A DNA stretch of 6,016 bases from an uncultured Eubacteriales bacterium (GTDB taxonomy: Bacteria; Bacillota; Clostridia; Monoglobales; Firm-18): contig CAJLYO010000114.1 of NCBI GenBank assembly GCA_905210885.1, positions 1 through 6,016 of the forward strand, read 5' to 3'. The notes under the pieces were generated by a model, which saw nothing but the letters and a program-made list of their open reading frames with translations, ran no database searches and was not told the origin of the DNA. Position numbers and translations under genes: made by a program. How positions within the stretch are numbered: position 1 is the first letter of the stretch; every line of letters begins with the position of its first letter. Shown here one piece after another: positions 1-5,684 of this stretch.

Positions 1-967
1 GGGCGAAACGCTCGGCGCTATAACCGAGGGCGTTCACGAAATGATCGCATTCGTATTCGATGTATCGCTTATCATGCGTATATAATAAGACGTGATATTT
101 TCTACCGTTTTTGTGTACTTCCACTAGGTGTGTGTCTTCCCAAACCTCACCTTGCCGCTCTTTGCCTTTGTTTCGTATAAAGTCTATCACACGCCCCGGG
201 GTAGCTTGCCAACAATGCTGGGAGATTTGTGCGGCGAAATAGGTGTTTTGGTTCGTGTTGAAGTAGGGGGACACCTCTTTCTGGAAGTCTTTCTTGTCGA
301 TCAAATAAGCGTTGGACCAACCGCAGGAACGTTCCAGATCATTGTAGGTAGCCTCGTTGTGGGCGAACGTGATATAGCGTATCTCACGGTAATGGATATC
401 GTATTCTTTTTGTGTCTCCTCGAATATCGTTTGGTTATTACAGGCGATCTCCGCTAGTTCGGGGATCGAGAACGCTGGACGACCACCACCGATATTACGC
501 CATGATGATCCTCGATCCGCATTAATAAGCACGGTCTTTTTACCGGCTTCCGCAAAATAACGGAACAATGCGCTACCACCTATACCTCCGCCGGCGATTA
601 AGACTTCCGTCTTACGAACCTGCTTTCCAGAATCTACTTTATAGGTATCCGCTATCTGACGCTGTGGATACATTTCCCCTAGGACGAAGCGGGTAGATAG
701 GGGAGCACGGGGGGTAGCGTCGCCTACCAGTTCGATACCTTTTTCCCTTAGTTTCATGCGTAGGCGGGGTATGCAGCGTTTTCCACGGCATGGCCCCATT
801 CCTAGGCGGGTGATATGTTTTACCTCGTCGACGGAGATATATTTACGATCCCCAATGGCGGAAAGTAGCTCGTCCAAAGATACGTCCTCGCAATGGCAAA
901 CATAGGTCTCCGACTCACACTCCGGTTCTTGCTTGAAGTCGATCTCCTCCGGATAATCCTGTGATAT
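1..967 (-). CDS. C-terminal part of fused oxidoreductase: BFD-like [2Fe-2S] plus DAO-type FAD domain (partial, off left edge)
   Basis: An uninterrupted minus-strand frame of 321 complete codons runs from just after a TGA at 970-968 to the left edge. It has no ATG, GTG or TTG before its first functional motif, so it is almost certainly the continuation of the upstream oxidoreductase after a frameshift, not a separate gene. A BFD-like [2Fe-2S] domain comes first: Cys codons at 898-896 and 892-890 (C-x-C), then 790-788 and 775-773 (C-x4-C), within a GMGPCRGKRC context typical of HcnB/OoxA-type proteins. A Rossmann FAD motif GGGIGG (592-575) follows, with the hydrophobic strand and acidic/amide end of a glycine/D-amino-acid oxidase (DAO) fold. 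About 220 residues of DAO domain are visible, and the rest lies outside the window. By family, such domains oxidise the C-N bond of amino acids, imino acids or opines. The substrate cannot be read here. Confidence 0.85.
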   Translation of the reverse strand, partial: MSQDYPEEIDFKQEPECESETYVCHCEDVSLDELLSAIGDRKYISVDEVKHITRLGMGPCRGKRCIPRLRMKLREKGIELVGDATPRAPLSTRFVLGEMYPQRQIADTYKVDSGKQVRKTEVLIAGGGIGGSALFRYFAEAGKKTVLINADRGSSWRNIGGGRPAFSIPELAEIACNNQTIFEETQKEYDIHYREIRYITFAHNEATYNDLERSCGWSNAYLIDKKDFQKEVSPYFNTNQNTYFAAQISQHCWQATPGRVIDFIRNKGKERQGEVWEDTHLVEVHKNGRKYHVLLYTHDKRYIEYECDHFVNALGYSAERFA

Positions 968-2696
968 TCAATAAGGCATCGTTTTCCATTCCTGCCGCTT
1001 TCACACGGGCCACGTTTGTTTTTGTCGGCATCTTTAATACTTTCTCAATGATACCTTCGCCTTGTTTCTTCCCGTTATCATCGACGAGCCACACCTCGGC
1101 ACCTACTTCCACCTCGTATTCTACCGGTAAGAATAAGTTTTGCTTCCGGGTATCGTAGCCGAAAATAGCCAGCCCCGGACAATGGGATACGCATTGCATA
1201 CAGCCGGTACATTTTTCGTAATTGATCTCGGGCGTTACGCTGGTGGAGCTTTTGGTGATCGCCTTTTGAGGACAAGCGAAAGAGCAAGGGTTACAAGCGA
1301 AACCGTATAGGCAATCCAAGCGAACGAAAGGGCGTTGGGCTTGACGCTCGGGAGTGGGCCTTGGGGACTCTTCCTTGATGCGGATCGGATGTTGCTGGGA
1401 GTCGATGTATTCCTTAGATATTTGTAAGTAATCGTTGTAGTTGAAACGTACGCCTAGCTCTTGGGCGATCTCATAAGCAGCTTGCTTTCCTCTTAGTACG
1501 GCGGTAGTACCTTCTCCGATCCGTACGGCATCACCTACGCCGGCACAACGTTTTCCAAATGTATATTGGCCTTTGGTTAGCAATTGGTTGTCGGGAATCA
1601 ATCCTGTACATATATTAATAACATCAATACCATCGATCACTTTCTCTGTTCCCGGGATTGGCTTGAAGTTCTCGCATTCGCAGACAACTGCGCCAGTGAT
1701 ACCTGTCCGATCCAGGTCTGGAATGGCTTTCAAAAGCATATGAGAGGTATAAATAGGTATGCCAAGGCGGCGAATTCGATTCGCTTGTACCGGAAATCCA
1801 CCTTCATGGGGCATCGCCTCTAAAATAGCCTTGACTTTCGCTCCGGCTTGCATCAATTGGTAGGACGTTAGGTAACCTATATTACCGGCGCCTACTGTCA
1901 ATATGTTTTTGCCGAGTAACGTGAATTCAGCGTTCATCATTTTCTGTACGACTGCCGCTGTATAAACTCCGGGCACATCATCATTCTCGAAGGTCGGCAT
2001 AAAAGGAACCGCACCGGTAGCGACTATCAAGGCTTGAGCTTCTACATAGAAATTTTTATGGTTAAGCATGTCTTTTACGGCGATACGCTTATTTTGTAGG
2101 ATATCCCAGACCGTAGAATGTAAGAAAATACCAGAGTGGTCGTCTCCGGCTAAAGTTTTCGCGATATCGAAACCACGCATACCCCCAAAGCGCCGCTCTT
2201 TCTCGAAAAAGAAAAATGCATGGGTTTGCATCAAGAATTGACCACCGATCTTATCATTGCTATCAATTACGATGCTGTTCAAGCCTAGTTCTTTTAAGGT
2301 TTCCCTACAAGCTAATCCAGCGGGGCCGGCACCAATGATGGCCACATCTGTTCGATAGATCTCTACCGGTTCTTCTCTGGGTTCTATTTGGGAATCTGTC
2401 GTATAATTCTGTACTGTTATTTCCGATACTTCCTTTACATTGTCTACTTTCGTAATACAGATACGCTTTACTTCTCCGTCTACCAGCATTTCGCAGGCGC
2501 CACATTTACCGATACCGCAATTCAGCGAACGATTGCGGCCATTTACGCTATGACTGTGTACTGGATAGCCGGCCTGATGTAAGGCGGCGGCGATGGTAAA
2601 ACCCTTCATTCCCGTTACGGGTTTGCCATTGAATAAAAAAGTGTGTTCTCCCTCTTGTGGAATTGTTAAAATAGGATGATTAACGATTCTTTCCAT
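915..2696 (-). CDS. N-terminal part of fused oxidoreductase: Fer2-like, FAD/NAD(P)-binding and 2x[4Fe-4S] domains
   Basis: Numbering is from the Met at 2696. Residues about 5-95 form a Fer2-type domain resembling the N-terminus of sarcosine oxidase alpha and HcnA, with C60-x4-C65-x2-C68-x11-C80. A pyridine-nucleotide-disulfide-reductase-like FAD domain follows, with GAGPAG at 122-127, a second dinucleotide fold GAGNIG at 269-274 and a terminal GD motif near 388-389. Two [4Fe-4S] motifs come next: an unusual C462-x5-C468-x2-C471-x3-CP and a classic C496-x2-C499-x2-C502-x3-CP. The frame then stops at 915; its last ~15 residues look like out-of-frame junk, and the BFD and DAO domains continue in another frame. 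I prefer 2696 over an upstream ATG at 2774 because the Fer2 homology begins there and the extra 26 residues look non-coding. There is no Shine-Dalgarno sequence, as is common in Bacteroidetes; a weak TAATTTTA (2727-2720) resembles their -7 element. Expected role: electron transfer from amine or imino-acid oxidation. The frameshift may be real or an error. Confidence 0.88.
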   Translation of the reverse strand: MERIVNHPILTIPQEGEHTFLFNGKPVTGMKGFTIAAALHQAGYPVHSHSVNGRNRSLNCGIGKCGACEMLVDGEVKRICITKVDNVKEVSEITVQNYTTDSQIEPREEPVEIYRTDVAIIGAGPAGLACRETLKELGLNSIVIDSNDKIGGQFLMQTHAFFFFEKERRFGGMRGFDIAKTLAGDDHSGIFLHSTVWDILQNKRIAVKDMLNHKNFYVEAQALIVATGAVPFMPTFENDDVPGVYTAAVVQKMMNAEFTLLGKNILTVGAGNIGYLTSYQLMQAGAKVKAILEAMPHEGGFPVQANRIRRLGIPIYTSHMLLKAIPDLDRTGITGAVVCECENFKPIPGTEKVIDGIDVINICTGLIPDNQLLTKGQYTFGKRCAGVGDAVRIGEGTTAVLRGKQAAYEIAQELGVRFNYNDYLQISKEYIDSQQHPIRIKEESPRPTPERQAQRPFVRLDCLYGFACNPCSFACPQKAITKSSTSVTPEINYEKCTGCMQCVSHCPGLAIFGYDTRKQNLFLPVEYEVEVGAEVWLVDDNGKKQGEGIIEKVLKMPTKTNVARVKAAGMENDALLNITGLSGGDRLQARTGV

Positions 2697-2753
2697 AATT
2701 GCTATTGATTTAATTGGGCTAAAATTACGGATATAATTGGATAAATGTCCTAA

Positions 2754-2829
2754 TTTTACTTGAAATCTATTCATGAAAAAGCGATTATCCCTAAAGATTT
2801 AGGAGTAATCGCCGTGTTTTACTTGAAAT
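2754..2829. repeat. 13-bp direct repeat flanking a hairpin
   Basis: The 13-mer TTTTACTTGAAAT occurs at 2754-2766 and again at 2817-2829, 63 bp apart, one copy on each side of the terminator hairpin at 2781-2812. On the minus strand one copy encodes FQVK near the end of the small upstream gene. The other would encode FQVK in the leader just before the oxidoreductase. This may be a partial tail duplication, a paired regulator site, or chance in AT-rich DNA. Confidence 0.5.
2776..2812 (-). terminator. Rho-independent terminator of the small upstream gene
   Basis: Arms 2781-2795 and 2798-2812 are 15 nt each and pair along their length except for one G-U wobble and one A-C mismatch, with a very tight apical loop. 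Read on the minus strand, the stem is followed directly by TTTTT (2780-2776). The stop codon of the upstream small gene (2801-2799) lies inside the stem. The hairpin separates that gene from the oxidoreductase about 80 bp downstream, which therefore probably has its own promoter. Confidence 0.7.
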
Positions 2830-3015
2830 TTGTCGTTTTGAGTAACCGCTCCACCAACCATAGCGTCGGAAGCGCTTTCATTTAATGTTAATTCTAGTGC
2901 GCTAACGATAGGAACCGTTAGAAAAGTGTTCCTCATCCGCTTCCGCATTCATCCGGAAGGCAAAAAGCATTATCATAAACAATAATATAGAAAATAACTT
3001 CTTAATTCTTATTTC
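2799..3015 (-). pseudogene. Small secreted-protein gene lacking its start and frameshifted
   Basis: From about 3012, the minus strand reads IRIKKLFSILLFMIMLFAF followed by MNAEADEEHF. This is a textbook signal peptide: basic n-region, hydrophobic core, then a small-residue cleavage zone. The frame has no start codon upstream, because clostridial-type DNA begins at about 3012-3018; an ATG-AAA directly before ATA-AGA would complete a normal start. The frame stops at TAG (2904-2902). The adjoining frame is open past that point, through VSALELTLNESASDAM, and ends in KHGDYS-stop at 2801-2799 inside a terminator hairpin. A single-nucleotide indel near 2905 would join them into a protein of about 70 residues. 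An ATG in the second frame at 2948 gives a 49-residue alternative with a less natural start. I do not recognise the family. The gene is either damaged or truncated by a chimeric join. Confidence 0.55.
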
Positions 3016-3557
3016 TGTAAAAATGTTTGCAGGCTTTTCTCGCTGATGTCATCTTTGTAAATACATAAAAAATCTTCTATCAAATGCGGTTTGACCCCTT
3101 TTAGCCATTTCAGTTTTTTTGAGATTTCATCAAGCGTTAATTTATCATTTTTGCCGTACTTTTTAATCAACCCCGCATTTAACGCTCCGGCTTTTGTACC
3201 TGCGTGAAGATATACATAATCGGGATAAATTTTATAATTCTGACTTACACGCAATGCAACATCATAAATTGTTAAAATACCAATGCCGTATGTTTTATGC
3301 TTTTTGAAAAGCTCGTAAACCTCATCAAAGTTTTTACAGCACTTAAATTCATTTTCAAGCGGTAACAGTTTATTTTTATATGTGTCAAGTTTATCTTTCG
3401 GAATACGATACTGATGAGAAAATTTTTTGCCATTCTCATCATAAAAAGCGTGGCAAACGCATTTTTCGTATGTATCGCTTTTTATAAATTCGTTATTTTC
3501 ACAATGATTATTTGACAAAATACCACATTTTCTATTATTTCTACACTCGATTTTCAT
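3009..3557 (-). CDS. Unnamed clostridial protein with a C-terminal YGIG...YLHAGTKAGA-type domain
   Basis: This is a 182-residue protein, AT-rich and lysine-rich, without a signal peptide or membrane segment. The ATG at 3557 is preferred over the in-frame GTG at 3566, because the GTG abuts the Shine-Dalgarno AGGTGG (3572-3567), which is well spaced for the ATG. The N-terminal third carries several cysteines (C-x5-C, then CC and CVC-like groups) that could bind metal or be structural. The C-terminal half holds a block with YGIGILTIYDVALR, a VYLHAGTKAGA segment and EDFLCIYKDD near the end. From memory, this combination belongs to an uncharacterised family found in many bacteria and often on mobile DNA, with a helix-hairpin-helix flavour. 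It begins 27 bp after the SLH gene's stop, so the two may be co-transcribed. Its stop lies at the suspected join, so the extreme C-terminus may be foreign. Confidence 0.72.
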   Translation of the reverse strand: MKIECRNNRKCGILSNNHCENNEFIKSDTYEKCVCHAFYDENGKKFSHQYRIPKDKLDTYKNKLLPLENEFKCCKNFDEVYELFKKHKTYGIGILTIYDVALRVSQNYKIYPDYVYLHAGTKAGALNAGLIKKYGKNDKLTLDEISKKLKWLKGVKPHLIEDFLCIYKDDISEKSLQTFLQK

Positions 3558-3566
3558 AATTTTCAC

Positions 3567-3572
3567 CCACCT
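3567..3572 (-). promoter_or_regulatory. Ribosome binding site deciding the start at 3557
   Basis: AGGTGG on the minus strand lies 9 nt upstream of the ATG at 3557. The alternative GTG start at 3566 directly abuts this motif and so is unlikely to be used. Confidence 0.75.
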
Positions 3573-3584
3573 ATATATTGCTTT

Positions 3585-4722
3585 TTAATTTGGCGGCTCT
3601 ATTTCGGAATATAGGCTCTTTATGCAGTCGAGGCTTTTAAATTTATGCCATGTGACATTGTTGCTGTTGATAAACGCCTGCAAATATTTGTTGCAGTCCA
3701 AAAGCCTGTCCGGCGAAACGCAAAACAAATTAAACTGCAAAATGTACACCTTTGTGGACATATCGGCGGTTTTTGTCTCGTGCGCCACCTTGCGGTTGAC
3801 AAAAAGCACATCGTCCGCGCGTAACAAAGTTTTCGTCACAACCCCACGGTGTAACTCACCGCACCTTTTTCCGCCCAATTTATCTCTATCTCATTGTGGT
3901 TTTGCAGTTCCGTGCTTATGTCGCACCTCGTGAGCAATGTGTTTAGAATAATCTGATACGCGTCCTTCGGCATAAGTCCGTTTGACACGTCGCCGAGGTC
4001 ATCATCTATGTCATATTCCTTTGCCACCGCGGAATATCCCGACGGATAGCCGCCCTTGTACTTCGCCTTAACGTCCAGTCCGGCGGCGGTGAGCACGATT
4101 TTGAGTGCCTCGCTGTACGCAACCGCATCATTCGGGCGGAACTCCGCGTCATCTGATATCAAGCCCATGACAACCGCAGTGCTGAGGAGGGGTTTTATGT
4201 CCTCCGACACATCAGTGAACGAAACATTCGCCGTAAGAGATGTGTCAAGCTTGAATGCCGCCGCAGCAAGTCTGATGAAAGCTTCGCGGCTGACAGGCGA
4301 CTCGGAATCCGCGTCAATCAGCGCGGACGCGCCGCAATCAGCAGCAGCCAGTGCGCGGTGCTAACGCCTGCCGTAAACACCCTCGTCCGCAAAAGAAGAG
4401 AACGCGGCGCGGATTGCATCGCACGTTACAAAAAGCTCTGCCTGCATCTCGTCGAGCGAGCAGGTGTGTCCACCCGTCACTGCCTCGTCATATCGTACTC
4501 GGTGGGCAGCATGGCGACCGTGCGCGCAACATTCAGTCTGTTTTCCGCGTCGGAAAGCTCTGTCTGAAATTCCGACGCATGACCGATAAAAGCGTTATAA
4601 TTATTCTGTTTTATCCTGGTTCTCTTATAAAAACCGTCCAAAGAGACGGCTACCACACTCATAACAACGGCAATGCAAACAAACAGTCTCGAAAAATAAA
4701 CCTTTCGTCTGTCAATTCTCAT
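3585..4722 (-). pseudogene. SLH-domain membrane-anchored protein with several frame lesions
   Basis: This reads as one former gene of about 380 codons. The start at 4722 gives MRIDRRKVYFSR and then a hydrophobic span of about 17-20 residues, a signal anchor or uncleaved signal. An extended region to about 4300 follows. An S-layer-homology domain spans about 4294-4080, with VSREAFIRLAAAAF, FTDVS, VMGLISDD and FRPNDAVAYSEALKIVLTAAG-like blocks. A weaker second SLH-like repeat (SAVAKEYDI to LMPKDAYQIIL) runs to about 3935. The frame breaks three times. An extra AT-like dinucleotide at about 4489-4493 leads to a TGA at 4479. An in-frame TAG lies at 4363-4361. A missing G in the GGGG run at 3845-3842 leads to a TGA at 3838; restoring it reads VSYTVGVVTKTLL and continues to the stop at 3587. 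SLH domains bind cell-wall polymers in Gram-positives. No alternative start suits the SLH part alone. The lesions may be decay or sequencing error. Confidence 0.75.
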
Positions 4723-4728
4723 CGACAT

Positions 4729-4737
4729 CCCCCCTTT
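4729..4737 (-). promoter_or_regulatory. Shine-Dalgarno sequence for the SLH protein start
   Basis: AAAGGGGGG on the minus strand (4737-4729) lies 6 nt upstream of the ATG at 4722. A second ATG at 4728 touches the G-run and is too close to be used. This places the start at 4722, just before the basic residues that precede the membrane segment. Confidence 0.7.
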
Positions 4738-5192
4738 CGCAATGCCATGGCAAATTGCATAAGAAAAAAGCACTCGCCATAGTTAAATTGTCACATAAAC
4801 CCCGAAAAAAATCAATTATTAAAAATCGTTTTTCATATACACTTTTTGTTCCCATGCACAAAAATCGTATAAAGCCTGTATTTTTGCAGTTTTTGAGTGT
4901 GTTTAAAAGTCAAAAATTCGGTAAATCGGCAAAACAACTCTTAAAAAACCGATGTTATTTTGCACAATAACAGTTTGGATAAAATGCTCTCATTCATATA
5001 TAATAACATAAATGCGAGCGAAAAAACAGCTGAAAATTCCGCTAAAATGATGCTGAATTTAACACCTCGGGGGAAGGCTGCCGACAGGATAAAATAAAAA
5101 TGAAACGAGTAACCGTTTTGCGGACGGGCGGAAAATAATCCTCAGTAAAACCTGCGAGAATTCGCAAAAATCAAAAAATTATCGGAAAATCA
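4738..5192. other. AT-rich intergenic spacer without a supportable gene
   Basis: About 455 bases separate the divergent SLH gene and tRNA unit. Open frames here are lysine- and phenylalanine-rich translations of A/T runs with no ribosome site. I saw no convincing minus-strand promoter for the SLH gene, although it should lie here. Small palindromes are present, notably TGCGA-GAAT-TCGCA at 5153-5166, 26 bp upstream of the tRNA promoter -35 box. No T-box leader or riboswitch core was recognised. Confidence 0.6.
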
Positions 5193-5222
5193 TTGACATA
5201 AAATCCATAAATGTGTTATCAT
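5193..5222 (+). promoter_or_regulatory. Sigma-A-type promoter of the tRNA unit
   Basis: TTGACA at 5193-5198 is a perfect -35 box. TATCAT at 5217-5222 is a good -10 box after an 18-bp spacer; TTATCA one base earlier would give 17. Transcription would start near 5229, about 25 bases before the tRNA-Leu-like sequence, and no other gene lies between. It is the likely promoter for both tRNA-like sequences up to the terminator at 5507-5540. Confidence 0.75.
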
Positions 5223-5253
5223 ATATGAGTTGAAAGATTCTTTAACAGTATTT

Positions 5254-5380
5254 GCGGATGTGGCGAAATTGGCATACGCGCAAGATTTAGGTTCCGTACT
5301 GTATGTGATTTTATTGTTGATAACGGTTTTTACCGTTTTCATATATGAGGGTTAAGTGACATACCCCTCATCGGTGCACC
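5254..5380 (+). pseudogene. Degenerate or interrupted tRNA-Leu-like sequence
   Basis: The first 28 bases (GCGGATGTGGCG onward) match the intact tRNA-Leu at 5418 except for two substitutions, giving a normal acceptor strand and D-arm. An anticodon-like ATTTAGGTT follows, but the stem 3' strand (TCCGT) no longer pairs with CAAGA. About 43 extra bases follow, including a 6-bp hairpin AACGGT-TTTT-ACCGTT (5322-5337). A T-arm and acceptor-like ending resumes at about 5347-5380 (GAGGGTTAAGT, then CCCCTCATCGGTGCACC), echoing the CATCCGCACC end of the intact copy. It sits directly behind a strong promoter. I infer a decayed or interrupted duplicate of the neighbouring tRNA gene. The insert is too short for a typical group I intron. 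A misassembled region is also possible. Confidence 0.55.
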
Positions 5381-5417
5381 TCTACCGTGTAAAAATTAAG
5401 AGGTAAAAACTTAATAT

Positions 5418-5501
5418 GCGGATGTGGCGGAATTGGCAGACGCGCTAGACTTAGGATCTAGTGATTTTATCGTGGGGGTTCAAATCCCTTCATCCGCACC
5501 A
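5418..5501 (+). tRNA. tRNA-Leu (anticodon UAG)
   Basis: An 84-nt class II tRNA including an encoded CCA. The acceptor strands GCGGATG (5418-5424) and CATCCGC (5491-5497) pair perfectly, followed by discriminator A and CCA. The D-arm has the GG pair (AATTGGCAG). The anticodon stem CTAGA/TCTAG encloses the loop CTTAGGA, giving anticodon TAG, which reads CUA and related leucine codons. A leucine-type long variable arm (TGATTTTATCG) precedes the T-loop TTCAAAT. The T-stem has two G-T pairs at its outer end. It is co-transcribed with the upstream tRNA-like element and ends at the terminator 5 bases downstream. Confidence 0.95.
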
Positions 5502-5506
5502 CCGAC

Positions 5507-5540
5507 AAAAAGCTTGCAGGATTTGGCTGTAAGCTTTTTT
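5507..5540 (+). terminator. Rho-independent terminator of the tRNA unit
   Basis: AAAAAGCTTGCAG (5507-5519) pairs with CTGTAAGCTTTTT (5527-5539) through 13 pairs, one of them G-T, around the 7-nt loop GATTTGG. The 3' arm ends in a T-run. It begins 5 bases after the tRNA CCA end. The A/T-symmetric stem could also work in the other orientation for minus-strand transcripts arriving from the right. Confidence 0.88.
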
Positions 5541-5555
5541 CGTGTCTGTTATTTG

Positions 5556-5684
5556 TCAGGCTGATACTTCCTCGTAATTGTCTTCACATACTATGATGGT
5601 TTTGGTTTTTGCAGGTGCTGCGTAGCCGAAGCCTTCGATGTAGGCTTTATTTTTTTCTTCTATGATTTCATTTCGTATTTCCAT
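5556..5684 (-). CDS. Small hypothetical protein, possibly a gene tail
   Basis: This is a 42-codon frame starting at an ATG (5684), reading MEIRNEIIEEKNKAYIEGFG and ending EDNYEEVSA. Its composition (acidic and charged N-terminal helix, then Ala/Pro/Lys-rich segment and a short strand) looks like a real coding sequence. The frame is also open upstream to about 5733 without an ATG (QQCYLTDGEME), so this may be the C-terminus of a longer protein whose start was lost by frameshift. It points into the bidirectional-looking terminator at 5507-5540. I do not recognise the family. Confidence 0.4.
   Translation of the reverse strand: MEIRNEIIEEKNKAYIEGFGYAAPAKTKTIIVCEDNYEEVSA

Noticed and set aside
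128..457. Plus-strand 109-codon frame over the DAO domain
   Set aside because: It lies opposite a well-supported FAD-domain frame, is rich in random hydrophobic residues and has no ribosome site.
945..970. Programmed ribosomal frameshift in the oxidoreductase
   Set aside because: No slippery heptamer or evident downstream stimulatory structure was found; an indel explains it more simply.
2697..2774. Upstream ATG at 2774 as the start of the oxidoreductase
   Set aside because: The 26 extra residues precede the Fer2 homology, overlap a probable promoter/leader and include the repeat that mimics the upstream gene tail.
3558..3566. GTG start at 3566 for the unnamed protein
   Set aside because: The GTG abuts the Shine-Dalgarno sequence itself; the ATG at 3557 has proper spacing.
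4056..4782. Plus-strand frames opposite the SLH gene
   Set aside because: They are shadows of the SLH coding strand, Arg/Ser-rich with no domain features or ribosome sites.
4755..4970. Plus-strand 71-codon Lys/Phe-rich frame
   Set aside because: It is a translation of A/T-runs in the intergenic spacer without initiation signals.
5284..5346. Group I intron in the tRNA-Leu-like sequence
   Set aside because: Group I introns in tRNA-Leu genes are typically 200 bases or more with P3-P8 core elements; the insert here is about 43 bases with only a simple hairpin.
5254..5430. Duplicated tRNA 5' ends as attL/attR of an integrated element
   Set aside because: Only about 164 bp separates the two copies, no integrase is visible, and the similarity continues to the 3' end as expected for a gene duplicate.
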